From Candidatus Nomurabacteria bacterium (GTDB taxonomy: Bacteria > Patescibacteriota > Minisyncoccia > Phycocordibacterales > UBA2100), in contig CALRFU010000008.1 of NCBI GenBank assembly GCA_943356775.1, forward strand, positions 1 to 42,639: a stretch of DNA of 42,639 nt, in the 5' to 3' direction. The notes under the pieces were generated by a model that saw only the letters and a list, made by a program, of their open reading frames with translations, was not told the origin of the DNA and did not search any database. Positions 15,877-23,348 of this stretch are shown one piece after another (positions within the stretch are counted from its first letter, which is position 1; the number at the start of each line of letters is the position of its first letter). The position numbers were made by a program, and so were the translations under genes.

Positions 15877-16518
15877 ATGTCCCCATCTCTCAGATATTGG
15901 AAAGAAATAATTTTGTGGCTTGGACCTTGCCTGTTACTCGTGACCTCCTTTTTCCATACAGGCAGCGAGGGATCTACCACGGTGATAGGAGCTCTTTCGC
16001 CGCATGCGGTGAAGTGGTTATGGATACACATTGTCCAGGTATTTGTATTCGGGCTCATGGCGCTTTCTTTACTATTGCTTACTCCAAAAGATGGGTCCGT
16101 CATCTCGTCCGTAGTGTACTTCTGCGCCTTTTTGTTTGGGATTTTGTATATAGCGGCGGACGCGGTGGCTGGTATAGCAACTGGCGTAGTCCTCAATATC
16201 TATGCGTTGGAGCCAAGTCTCGATTTCGTCGCAATAGAGGGAATACTGTACTCCCTCCTCGAATCCGATATAACTCGCGACCTGTTTTTTGTGGCCTCAC
16301 TCTCATGGCTGATAGCAACTTGCGCTCTTGCTCTCGCACTATTGAGAAAGAAGGAATCGTGGTTGGTAAGCGCATCGCTCGTGTGTGCGGGGATTGCACT
16401 GTTCCTCGGTCACGGACTCGTGCGCGGGTCTGTCACAGGTATCGCCATGATGGTCGTAGCGTTTGTATACACACGAAATGCGTGGCACGAAGAGCATTCG
16501 ATACGCATGATACGATAG
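15877..16518 (+). CDS. Six-helix membrane protein
   Basis: A 213-aa protein with about six hydrophobic segments and no motif I recognise. A TATCTT box ends 6 nt before the ATG, so a leaderless message is likely. The TPR gene follows 6 nt after the stop, suggesting an operon of this gene, the TPR protein and the Cys-rich surface protein (last two overlapping by 4 nt). It could be an integral partner of the downstream exported proteins. Confidence 0.65.
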   Translation: MSPSLRYWKEIILWLGPCLLLVTSFFHTGSEGSTTVIGALSPHAVKWLWIHIVQVFVFGLMALSLLLLTPKDGSVISSVVYFCAFLFGILYIAADAVAGIATGVVLNIYALEPSLDFVAIEGILYSLLESDITRDLFFVASLSWLIATCALALALLRKKESWLVSASLVCAGIALFLGHGLVRGSVTGIAMMVVAFVYTRNAWHEEHSIRMIR

Positions 16519-16524
16519 TACATT

Positions 16525-17352
16525 ATGTTCTCCAGTCGCGTGTATCAACTCTTCATGCGTCACCGCATCAAGACGATTCTCGTCGTGGTCATATGCGCAC
16601 TCACGGGGGTTACGTTTTTCCATACGATTGAAATTGCACTCGAGAAAACATCTCTTGCGCTTTTTCCGTCTGCGCAGCGTGCTTTTGATTATGGGGAACG
16701 GCATTTTAATGCCAGAACTCGTGGCGAATACGATATTGTCGCCGCTGAATATTTTTTTGGAAAAGCGGCGGATATCGACCCAAAGACTCCGTATCTCTTT
16801 CACGAGCTTGCACGTATCGCGTTTCTGAAAGGGGATTTTGAGGTAGCTATGGCACTCATAAACTCACAGATAGACCTCATGGGGGACAGTGCTCCGAATT
16901 CATACTACATACGCGCTTTAATAGAGGGGTATAAAGGCGATTACGTCGCTTCTGCGGAGGACTACAAGTACTTCCTGAAATTCCAACCCACTAATTGGGC
17001 GGCGGTTAATGATTATGCCTGGGTACTCCTGAAGGCGGGGAAGGCGAAAGAGGCTTCCGATGCGACCGCACGTGCGCTTGAGTGGTTCCCGGAGAATCCG
17101 TGGCTTCTGAATACACATGCGACGGCCCGGTACGAATTGCATGATTATGAAGGAGCTCTTCTCTCGGCGCAAAAGGCGTCAGTCGAGGTCGCCACACTTT
17201 CGGAAGCCGAGTGGCTCCAGGCATATCCCGGCAACGATCCAAAGATCGCGGATAGAGGAATTGTCGCTTTCCAAAAGGCTGTCCGGGATAATATACACAG
17301 CATTACCCTCGCACTTACCACAAGTGCGGTACAATCTACGGTACAGCCATGA
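16525..17352 (+). CDS. Membrane-anchored TPR protein
   Basis: A 275-aa protein with a basic N-terminus, one transmembrane segment at about 17-33, then TPR units: AAEYFFGKAADIDPKTPYLF, a following LARIAFLKGDFEVAMALI unit, and later copies with YDYxxALLSAQKA-type helices. TPR proteins mediate protein-protein contacts; the domain should face outward. It overlaps the next gene by 4 nt (ATGA). It is a third anchored helical-repeat protein in the island, but it shows no clear sequence match to proteins A and B. Confidence 0.7.
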   Translation: MFSSRVYQLFMRHRIKTILVVVICALTGVTFFHTIEIALEKTSLALFPSAQRAFDYGERHFNARTRGEYDIVAAEYFFGKAADIDPKTPYLFHELARIAFLKGDFEVAMALINSQIDLMGDSAPNSYYIRALIEGYKGDYVASAEDYKYFLKFQPTNWAAVNDYAWVLLKAGKAKEASDATARALEWFPENPWLLNTHATARYELHDYEGALLSAQKASVEVATLSEAEWLQAYPGNDPKIADRGIVAFQKAVRDNIHSITLALTTSAVQSTVQP

Positions 17353-18458
17353 GACATCACTTGCGCAAACTCGCGACACGAGCTCATCTTTTTCCTGCGA
17401 AGAAGGAATTAATCTTTACAGTCATTGTTATTGTTGTCGCGTTCGCACTGCTGGCCACCGCGCCCTCCGCGCAGAAGCCATTCTCTTCTTCGGAAGTTCA
17501 ATTTACCGACCCGTCCGTGCGTGGGCTTGCGATTGTCCCTGCATCATGCCCTTCGACTCCGCACGGCAGCGAAGTATGTGACGTCGCTGCCAATCAGAAC
17601 TGTTCGCTTTCTGCGACGAGCGCGACTATCACGGCCGGGCAGAGCACGACACTGCAATGGTCTGTCACACAGCCCGCGTATCTCGCCGCATTATTCCCCT
17701 CGAGCTTTAGCGGCAACATTTCACCAGGTGGCGGCACCGTCTCGACGTGGACTGGTTCGAGGAGTGTGACCCCATCGCTGACCACCACGTACGTGCTAAA
17801 TGGCACCGTCGCCGTCGCCGTTCCGTGGTTTGGCAGTCTTCGTACCGGGTCGGCACAATGCCAGACCACCGTTACCGTGCTGTGCCCTACAGGAACGTAC
17901 TCATACAACGGCGCCTGTGTTCCCGGTTGTCCTGCCGGGTATTACCAATACAACGGAAGTTGTGTTGCGTCATGTCCGGTCGGATACGTTGCTCAGAGCG
18001 GCGTGTGTGTTTTCAGCGCGTGTCCGAGCGGATATGAACAGCAGGGGACTCAATGCGTGAGTACTACGCCCGCGTGTTCGACCCTCAATTACTGTGTGGG
18101 AAGCACGTTGTGGCAAAGAGATTCATCATGCGCTACAGAGCCGATTTTGACGTGTTCCGCGGGTTGTTCCGCCGGGGCGTGTATCGGCACTGCGGGGCCC
18201 GGTGTGGTCGTCTGGCAGGTACGTCCACCACTCGTTAATTCGGGCGAAAGGGCGAATGTGAACTGGCAGGTAACCGGGGTGCGCTCGTGCGAGGTGCGTG
18301 GCAACAACGGAGATGCGTGGAGCGGTCTATCCGGTGCGCAGGCCTCGAGCCCGATCATCGCGCCAACGACTTTCACACTGACTTGCATTGGCCTCGATGG
18401 TTCTGTTGTGACGCGAGCAGCGACTGTCAACATAGTGCCTATATTCCAGGAGCAATAG
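17349..18458 (+). CDS. Exported Cys-rich protein with Ig-like and CPxGY repeats
   Basis: A 369-aa protein with an N-terminal signal anchor (about 20-38). An Ig-like region (about 83-175, containing ITAGQSTTLQWSV and SLTTTYVLNG) is followed by four short repeats of pattern CPxGY(x5-6)GxCV at about 179-236, a Cys-rich linker and a second Ig-like region (GERANVNWQVTG... TTFTLTCIG). The repeats resemble extracellular disulphide-rich modules. In CPR bacteria such proteins are often cell-surface or pilus-associated. It is coupled to the TPR gene. Target and ligand unknown. Confidence 0.7.
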   Translation: MRHHLRKLATRAHLFPAKKELIFTVIVIVVAFALLATAPSAQKPFSSSEVQFTDPSVRGLAIVPASCPSTPHGSEVCDVAANQNCSLSATSATITAGQSTTLQWSVTQPAYLAALFPSSFSGNISPGGGTVSTWTGSRSVTPSLTTTYVLNGTVAVAVPWFGSLRTGSAQCQTTVTVLCPTGTYSYNGACVPGCPAGYYQYNGSCVASCPVGYVAQSGVCVFSACPSGYEQQGTQCVSTTPACSTLNYCVGSTLWQRDSSCATEPILTCSAGCSAGACIGTAGPGVVVWQVRPPLVNSGERANVNWQVTGVRSCEVRGNNGDAWSGLSGAQASSPIIAPTTFTLTCIGLDGSVVTRAATVNIVPIFQEQ

Positions 18459-18485
18459 CTTGAAGTCTTGCTATACTGAAAACAC

Positions 18486-18971
18486 ATGAGTTCCGCACGT
18501 TCTCTTCCCAGCGCACTTCTCCTCCTCCTGATTCTTGTTCCACTGTTTGCGTCAGTCCCGTTTTTTGCTCACGCACAAACGCCTGACAATGATTTACGCA
18601 CGACTATTCGCGCCGAGCTTCTGAGTGACCCCCGCACATCAAGCTTGTCGGAGGTCCAGGTAGATACCCTCGTCGACCTGCTTGCACAAGAAGCACAGAA
18701 GCAGGGCATAACATCGCAGGATATTCAATGGCGTCCGCAGAGCACCGAGCGATTCGTCGCTACCGAAAGTGCGGCACCCGAAGCGCCTGCGTGTATGGGA
18801 GGATTTCTCTGTATCATGAGCGAAGCATTCGGTTTCGTAGGTGCCGACACCACTATTCCGTTCACCCTCGGAGCTGCCTCTATGGGTCTCGTTTGGATTC
18901 TGGCTGAAATGATTCACCGCCGCAGACATCCAGCAGGAGTTCCTGTGAGCACACCCGTCTCAGGTCTATAG
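18486..18971 (+). CDS. Exported protein with C-terminal membrane segment
   Basis: A 161-aa protein with a Sec signal peptide (LLLLLILVPLFASVPFFAHA, cut after AHA), a soluble helical region with two cysteines near CMGGFLCIM, and a C-terminal hydrophobic segment (about 123-143) followed by a basic RRRRHP-like anchor. TATACT at 18472-18477 lies 8 nt before the ATG. It is the last gene of the island; the L3 promoter starts 2 nt after its stop. Function unknown. Confidence 0.65.
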   Translation: MSSARSLPSALLLLLILVPLFASVPFFAHAQTPDNDLRTTIRAELLSDPRTSSLSEVQVDTLVDLLAQEAQKQGITSQDIQWRPQSTERFVATESAAPEAPACMGGFLCIMSEAFGFVGADTTIPFTLGAASMGLVWILAEMIHRRRHPAGVPVSTPVSGL

Positions 18972-18973
18972 AG

Positions 18974-19001
18974 TTGCGTTTTTTGTAGTCTTACGTATAC
19001 T
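18974..19001 (+). promoter_or_regulatory. Promoter of the L3-L4-L23-L2 sub-operon
   Basis: TTGCGT (18974-18979), a 16-nt spacer and TATACT (18996-19001). Transcription from about 19008 would give a leader of about 95 nt, unlike the leaderless single genes nearby. The -35 context matches that of rpsJ. Confidence 0.65.
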
Positions 19002-19069
19002 GCCTCCACCCACGTCCCACAATAATGTCTGCGCTACGCGCGGGCGGGACCAATGGCAGGCTTCTACGA

Positions 19070-19097
19070 GCCCGCTATTGCGGGCGTTTCTTTTTTC
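19070..19097 (+). promoter_or_regulatory. Terminator-like leader hairpin before rplC
   Basis: The stem GCCCGC-TATT-GCGGGC is followed by GTTTCTTTTTT, ending 5 nt before the L3 ATG. A terminator-shaped hairpin inside the leader of the first gene suggests attenuation or autogenous control of this sub-operon. A similar hairpin precedes S19. Confidence 0.55.
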
Positions 19098-19102
19098 AAA
19101 AT

Positions 19103-19717
19103 ATGAAATTCATCAAAAAGTTTATGTTGGGCACCAAAGGAAGAATGACCCAAGTCTTCGATGACAAAGGGATTGTTTCCGCTGCAACAATCGTTACTGC
19201 GGGTCCTCTTACCGTGACTCAAATCATGGGGAAGGAAAAGCAGGGCTATGAGGCTGTCCAAGTCGGCTTCGGCGCCAAGAAAGAGACCAAGGTCAACAAA
19301 GCACAGACAGGTAAACCCTTCCGCGTATTGCGTGAATTTCCTCTCGAATCCGGTGCCACAGCCCCGGAGGCTGCGTCCACCATCGATGTCTCGATTTTCG
19401 TTCCCGGGGACGTCGTCGCAGTGTCCGCAATCTCAAAAGGTAAAGGATTCCAAGGCGTCGTGAAGCGACACGGATTCAGCGGAGGTCCGCGCTCTCACGG
19501 TCAGAAAAACAAAGAGCGCTCACCGGGCTCTATCGGCGGAGGCGGTCGCGCAGGCGGTCGTGTCGTCAAAGGTATGCGCATGGCCGGACGCATGGGCGGG
19601 GACCGCATCACGGTGAAGAATCTCAAAGTCTTGCAAGTGGACGTCGCCACAAATACACTCGTCATTTCAGGTGCTCTACCGGGCAAACCGGGGACACTCA
19701 TCGAAATCCGCGCGTAA
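19103..19717 (+). CDS. rplC: 50S ribosomal protein L3 (uL3)
   Basis: uL3, an early-assembly protein reaching to the peptidyl transferase centre. It is 204 aa from the ATG at 19103 (MKFIKKFMLGTKGRMTQVFDD); an upstream in-frame ATG at 19025 lies in the leader and is rejected. The central glycine/basic loop with HGFSGGPRSHGQKNKERSPGS is intact, as is the C-terminal VDVATNTLVISGALPG. It opens the L3-L4-L23-L2 unit and has no Shine-Dalgarno sequence. S10, its normal upstream neighbour, is 17.5 kb away. Confidence 0.97.
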   Translation: MKFIKKFMLGTKGRMTQVFDDKGIVSAATIVTAGPLTVTQIMGKEKQGYEAVQVGFGAKKETKVNKAQTGKPFRVLREFPLESGATAPEAASTIDVSIFVPGDVVAVSAISKGKGFQGVVKRHGFSGGPRSHGQKNKERSPGSIGGGGRAGGRVVKGMRMAGRMGGDRITVKNLKVLQVDVATNTLVISGALPGKPGTLIEIRA

Positions 19718-19727
19718 TTATATTGAT

Positions 19728-20450
19728 ATGAAAACAGACATTTATAACTCACAAGGCAAAAAGGCAGGCTCCGTAGAACTTCCGGACAATGTGTTCGGAG
19801 TTGCCTGGAACGACTCTCTCATGCATCAAGTCGTGACCGGAATGCAGGCAAATGCCCGCCCGACCGTCGCACACGTAAAAAATCGTGGCGATGTCCGAGG
19901 AGGAGGCAAGAAGCCATGGGCACAGAAGGGCACAGGTCGCGCACGTCACGGTTCGAGCCGCAGCCCTATATGGAAGGGTGGAGGCGTCACTCACGGACCT
20001 CGCAGAGACCGCGATTATTCTCAGGCTATTCCGAAGAAGATGCGTGCGAAGGCGCTTTTCATGGCACTCTCGCGTAAATTCAAAGAAGGTCAAATCCTTT
20101 TTGTCGATTCATTCGGTATCTCAGAGCCGAAGACCGCTGCCGCTCAGAAGTCTCTCGCGATGCTCTCGAAGGTTTCGGGATTTGAAAAGCTCACCACCAA
20201 GGGGAAAAACGCCGCCCTTGTCGCATTTTCAGAACCGACGGAGGTAGCCAACAAGAGCTTCCGCAACATCGGCAACATCACCGTCATCTCTGTCCGCAAC
20301 CTGAATCCTGTCGCCGTTCTCGGTAACTCGTACCTTGTTATCGAAGGACCTGATGCAGCCGTAGCTATCGTCGGGAGCCGAATGCAAAAGACAGCAGCTG
20401 AAAAAGCAGATAAGAAAGTAGCTAAGGAATCCGTTAAGGCGAAAAAATAA
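19728..20450 (+). CDS. rplD: 50S ribosomal protein L4 (uL4)
   Basis: uL4, which lines the exit tunnel. It is 240 aa from the ATG at 19728; the longer frame overlaps L3 and is not needed. The tunnel loop motif GRARHGSSRSPIWKGGGVTHGPR is easily recognised. In enterobacteria L4 represses its own operon; whether that applies here cannot be read, although the leader hairpin before L3 is a candidate site. It ends in a short Lys/Ala-rich tail, and L23 follows after one nucleotide. Confidence 0.97.
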   Translation: MKTDIYNSQGKKAGSVELPDNVFGVAWNDSLMHQVVTGMQANARPTVAHVKNRGDVRGGGKKPWAQKGTGRARHGSSRSPIWKGGGVTHGPRRDRDYSQAIPKKMRAKALFMALSRKFKEGQILFVDSFGISEPKTAAAQKSLAMLSKVSGFEKLTTKGKNAALVAFSEPTEVANKSFRNIGNITVISVRNLNPVAVLGNSYLVIEGPDAAVAIVGSRMQKTAAEKADKKVAKESVKAKK

Positions 20451-20451
20451 T

Positions 20452-20829
20452 ATGGCACTTTTTGGAAAAAAGAAGAATACAGAGAAGAATCCTGCTTCGC
20501 CCAAGGCTACGCAGGACGAGAGGCTTGCCCTGCGAAGCTTTAGCGGAGGACGGGACATCTCGACCATCCTGCGACACGCCCGCATCACCGAGAAGGCGAG
20601 CATGCACCAGATTTCAGGCGTGTACACATTTGATATCACCCCTTCGGCAACGAAACGCGATGTGATACAGGCTGTGTTCGCTCTCTATAAGGTGACTCCT
20701 CGCTCAGTTCGCGTTGTTACCGTTCCTACAAAATCACGTCGTAATGCGCGCACCGGTAAGGTCGGCATGACGGGCGGGGGTAAGAAGGCCTACGTATACC
20801 TTAAAAAGGGCGAGAGCATAACCTTCTAG
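20452..20829 (+). CDS. rplW: 50S ribosomal protein L23 (uL23)
   Basis: uL23, located at the tunnel exit where signal recognition particle and trigger factor dock. It is 125 aa. The conserved RITEKASM and the C-terminal TGKVGMTGGGKKAYVYL are present. An N-terminal Lys-rich extension of about 40 residues precedes the usual start of the fold. The stop codon TAG is the first part of the intergenic element at 20827. Confidence 0.95.
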   Translation: MALFGKKKNTEKNPASPKATQDERLALRSFSGGRDISTILRHARITEKASMHQISGVYTFDITPSATKRDVIQAVFALYKVTPRSVRVVTVPTKSRRNARTGKVGMTGGGKKAYVYLKKGESITF

Positions 20830-20851
20830 TTCGACACGCTCACTATAAATA
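20827..20851 (+). repeat. TAG-TTCGAC intergenic element, copy 1
   Basis: Reads TAGTTCGAC-AC-GCTCACTATAAATA. It supplies the L23 stop codon and the spacer to L2 (ATG at 20855). It is one of six copies at ribosomal-protein gene junctions in this window. Confidence 0.8.
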
Positions 20852-20854
20852 ATT

Positions 20855-21697
20855 ATGAAAACCTACAAACCGACATCAAAATCACAGCGGCAGCACACCT
20901 CGATTGAATACCGAAAGTTGCTTTCGGGACACAAGCCGGAGAAGTCGCTCATGAAGGGTGCCCGCAGCCGCGCCGGACGTAACTCGTTCGGTCGCATCAC
21001 CGTGCGTCACCAGGGAGGCGGACACAAAAAGAGTCACCGCGACGTCGATTTTAAGTTCAACAAAAAGAATATTCCTGCCAAGATAACGACTATCGAATAC
21101 GATCCGTTCCGTTCCGCATTCATCGGAATCGCAGTCTATGCCGATGGCGAGAAGCGCTACGTCGTCTTGCCGCAGAGGGTAAAAGTAGGGGATACGTTCA
21201 TCGTTTCCGAAACTGCTCCCGTTACGCTCTGCAACCGCCTTCCTCTCGGCAGCATGCCGGTCGGTACGTTTGTCTATAACATCGAATTGAAGCCGGGTCA
21301 GGGTGGTGTCATCGCACGTTCCGCAGGTAACTACTGTGAAGTCGTCGCACAAGATGCCGGATACACCCACCTCAAGATGCCTTCGACCGAAGTGCGCCGT
21401 GTCATCTCGACCGCATGGGCATCCGTCGGCGAAGTCTCCAACGAAGAGCACCATCTCGTAAATCTCGGTAAGGCAGGTCGCAGCCGTTGGCTCGGACGCC
21501 GTCCGACCGTCCGCGGAACAGCGATGAACCCGGTAGATCACCCACACGGAGGCGGTGAAGGAAAGCAGGGCCGCGGTTTGCGCCGTGCAAAGACTATGTG
21601 GGGTAAGCCATCCGGCAAAGGACAAAAGACCCGCAGCCCGAAAAAGTATTCAAACGTGTTTGTCGTTTCCCGCCGAAAAGTCGGGAAGCGCAAGTAA
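20855..21697 (+). CDS. rplB: 50S ribosomal protein L2 (uL2)
   Basis: uL2, needed for subunit joining and peptidyl transfer. It is 280 aa with the standard features: YRKLLSGHKPEKSL near the N-terminus, GRNSFGRITVRHQGGGHK, and the catalytic-centre histidine region MNPVDHPHGGGEGKQGRG. It ends KKYSNVFVVSRRKVGKRK. The same last 18 codons reappear, diverged, at 22415-22471 beyond two extra genes. It is followed at once by a strong terminator, so the sub-operon L3-L4-L23-L2 is closed here. Confidence 0.97.
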   Translation: MKTYKPTSKSQRQHTSIEYRKLLSGHKPEKSLMKGARSRAGRNSFGRITVRHQGGGHKKSHRDVDFKFNKKNIPAKITTIEYDPFRSAFIGIAVYADGEKRYVVLPQRVKVGDTFIVSETAPVTLCNRLPLGSMPVGTFVYNIELKPGQGGVIARSAGNYCEVVAQDAGYTHLKMPSTEVRRVISTAWASVGEVSNEEHHLVNLGKAGRSRWLGRRPTVRGTAMNPVDHPHGGGEGKQGRGLRRAKTMWGKPSGKGQKTRSPKKYSNVFVVSRRKVGKRK

Positions 21698-21699
21698 TC

Positions 21700-21726
21700 A
21701 ACCGCGGCCTGATGGCCGCGGTTTGC
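21700..21726 (+). terminator. Terminator after rplB
   Basis: The hairpin AACCGCGGCC-TGAT-GGCCGCGGTT, then TTT. The following -10 box of the DUF5674 gene begins at 21727. Confidence 0.85.
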
Positions 21727-21738
21727 TATAGTGTCTGC

Positions 21739-22095
21739 ATGGACATCCGCATCATTCGCGAGCAAATCTCGCACGACGTTCTTGAGGAGCTGATGCGTTC
21801 GCACTACCGTACTTTTGTGAAAGGAGTTGCTGATATTGAGCGGGGCGTAATTGCGCTCGGCGGAGATTGGCACATGGATGCGAACACTCTGCTTATCGGA
21901 GATGGTTCAGAACAGAAAAATTTGTGGGGTTTTAATATTTATCCGGGGAAAACCGGCGAGGAAGCAATCGAATATGAATCATTGATTAACATTCGTCCCG
22001 CGCAAGGTAATCGAACTCGTGAAATTGCCGATGCGTCTATACGAGACGCCGTACGTTCTCTCGTGAGCACATTTGTTCCCGAACTCGTCCTATGA
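21739..22095 (+). CDS. DUF5674 family protein
   Basis: A 118-aa protein with the pattern I recognise as DUF5674: FVKGVADIERGVIALGGDWHMDA, then LLIGDGSEQKNLWGFNIYP and a SLINIRPAQGNRTREI segment. The family is widespread in CPR genomes and has no known function. TATAGT (21727-21732) lies 6 nt before the ATG, giving a leaderless start. It overlaps the 91-aa gene by 4 nt. Both genes lie between the complete L2 gene and a copy of the L2 tail, which suggests insertion into the ribosomal operon. Confidence 0.8.
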   Translation: MDIRIIREQISHDVLEELMRSHYRTFVKGVADIERGVIALGGDWHMDANTLLIGDGSEQKNLWGFNIYPGKTGEEAIEYESLINIRPAQGNRTREIADASIRDAVRSLVSTFVPELVL

Positions 22096-22367
22096 AAAAA
22101 GACGCCCGCTTTTATTTCGCGAATCTTGGTGTCGACGTTGCGCGGTGTGTGTCGGCTTCATTGAAGAGAAATGATGAGCGCTACGAAGATCATATCGCGG
22201 AAGCATATCGGACGCTCGCATTTCTCCATGGCGCACAAAACCCTGCGGCGTATGAGGAAGGCCTCCTTCTCCTTCGGGGCCTTGAGTATGCCCGTGAAGA
22301 TAACAAGCTCTCCGAATTTAATAATCAGGTAAACGAACTCATTGCCGAGTATTCTCCTCTCGCCTAA
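22092..22367 (+). CDS. 91-aa helical protein, partner of DUF5674
   Basis: A small soluble protein predicted all-helical, with YEDHIAEAYRTLAFLHG and YEEGLLLLRGLEYARED segments. It is not recognised. The start overlaps the DUF5674 stop (ATGA), so both are translated together and may form a complex or a regulatory pair. Confidence 0.65.
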   Translation: MKKDARFYFANLGVDVARCVSASLKRNDERYEDHIAEAYRTLAFLHGAQNPAAYEEGLLLLRGLEYAREDNKLSEFNNQVNELIAEYSPLA

Positions 22368-22405
22368 TGTTCCTTGTAACTCACGACCGTGAGATAGAAG
22401 GAACA
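22368..22405 (+). other. Long inverted repeat after the 91-aa gene
   Basis: TGTTCCTT...AAGGAACA with an inner CTCAC-GACC-GTGAG, directly after the stop codon. No T-run follows, so it is not a typical terminator; it may be an mRNA-stabilising hairpin or an end of an inserted segment. Confidence 0.55.
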
Positions 22406-22414
22406 TGCTGCGCA

Positions 22415-22471
22415 AAGAAGTATTCCAACGTCTTTATCGTTACCCGTCGCAAAGTCGGGAAGAGGAAGTAA
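22415..22471 (+). pseudogene. Remnant of the L2 (rplB) 3' end
   Basis: Codons here read KKYSNVFIVTRRKVGKRK and TAA, matching the last 18 residues of L2 with two conservative changes. At DNA level about 48 of 57 positions agree, with most differences at third positions. There is no start codon and no upstream L2 sequence. It marks one side of an insertion or recombination event in the operon. Confidence 0.85.
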
Positions 22472-22475
22472 ACGA

Positions 22476-22507
22476 AAAAGGCCCGCCGACCAAGCGGGTC
22501 TTTTTCG
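22476..22507 (+). terminator. Terminator after the L2-tail remnant
   Basis: AAAAAGGCCCGC-CGACCAA-GCGGGTCTTTTT. It probably served the L2 gene from which the remnant derives. Confidence 0.75.
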
Positions 22508-22532
22508 TACAATACTCTGTTAAGATGTAAAT

Positions 22533-22937
22533 ATGCGTCTTTTTGGTAAAGCACTATACATCGCTGGGATATCGACCTTCTTGTCTGTTTTGCTATTGGT
22601 GATACTCAAAATTTTACCCCCCGTCGTCTCAAAAAATTCGGAGTTCTCGACCTTATCACTCGATTTCGCCCCTCTTATTATCGGTTTAGTTGGGCTGGTT
22701 CTATACATAGTGGGAGGCTACCTGGAAAAACGTGAAAAAGAAGCATATCGGTCTGTCGGGGGATGGGGAATTTGCTTTAGTGTTGCCATCGTCTTTATTT
22801 TCTCGAGTACTATTTTTGTGAACCGCGCTGATCCGCTCCGTGAATTAGGCCTCGCTTTCGGACTCTTTTTTGGTCTTCCGGCACTCGGTATATCAGCACT
22901 GCTCATGTGGCTAGGTAAACAGGGCGATAAAGTTTGA
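22533..22937 (+). CDS. Four-helix membrane protein
   Basis: A 134-aa protein with four hydrophobic segments and a basic EKREKEAYR loop between helices 2 and 3. No recognised family. TAAGAT (22521-22526) lies 6 nt before the ATG. It is free-standing between the L2-tail remnant and the S19 promoter, which overlaps its last codons. It interrupts the ribosomal operon and is probably part of the same insertion history as DUF5674. Confidence 0.65.
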   Translation: MRLFGKALYIAGISTFLSVLLLVILKILPPVVSKNSEFSTLSLDFAPLIIGLVGLVLYIVGGYLEKREKEAYRSVGGWGICFSVAIVFIFSSTIFVNRADPLRELGLAFGLFFGLPALGISALLMWLGKQGDKV

Positions 22938-22962
22938 CTTGTAAGAGCATTTCCTATACATT
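22934..22962 (+). promoter_or_regulatory. Promoter of the S19-L5 sub-operon
   Basis: TTGACT (22934-22939), a 17-nt spacer and TACATT (22957-22962). It restores transcription after the inserted genes. The expected leader is about 28 nt. Confidence 0.6.
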
Positions 22963-22969
22963 GTGGCTT

Positions 22970-22988
22970 ACCCGCGTGCGCGGGTTTT
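22970..22988 (+). promoter_or_regulatory. Leader hairpin before rpsS
   Basis: ACCCGCG-TG-CGCGGGT followed by TTT, 8 nt before the S19 ATG. It has a terminator-like shape and parallels the hairpin before L3. Confidence 0.5.
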
Positions 22989-22996
22989 AAATTGAT

Positions 22997-23347
22997 ATGA
23001 CACGATCACTTAAGAAAGGTCCGTATGTGGACGTCAAACTTATGAAGAAAGTCTCGCTGCGTAAAGCTACGCAGGGGGTTATTAAGACGTGGGCACGAAG
23101 CTCGCAGATTGCGCCTGAATTCGTCGGCTATACCTTCGGGGTACACACAGGCAAGAATTTCGATGATGTATTCGTTACAGAGGACATGGTGGGTCACCGG
23201 TTGGGTGAGTTCGCGCCGACGACCAAATTCATAAAACACGGCGGTAAGATGCAGAAGGAGACGGAGATGGCGGCAAAGGCCGCTGAAATCGCAGCAGCAA
23301 GCGCCGCGAAGGCAACTGCGACGACTGCAGCCGGCGCAAAGAAATAA
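22997..23347 (+). CDS. rpsS: 30S ribosomal protein S19 (uS19)
   Basis: uS19, in the small-subunit head near the A-site finger. It is 116 aa versus the usual ~92. The core contains [12 protein letters not shown] and [26 protein letters not shown]. The extra C-terminal 25 residues are an Ala/Lys-rich helix-like tail ([20 protein letters not shown]). It opens the second ribosomal sub-operon, and L22 follows after one nucleotide. Confidence 0.96.
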   Translation: MTRSLKKGPYVDVKLMKKVSLRKATQGVIKTWARSSQIAPEFVGYTFGVHTGKNFDDVFVTEDMVGHRLGEFAPTTKFIKHGGKMQKETEMAAKAAEIAAASAAKATATTAAGAKK

Positions 23348-23348
23348 T

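Noticed and set aside
19025-19102. Longer L3 starting at 19025
   Set aside because: The extra 26 residues come from the hairpin-containing leader and are not part of the L3 family. The ATG at 19103 gives the normal N-terminus.
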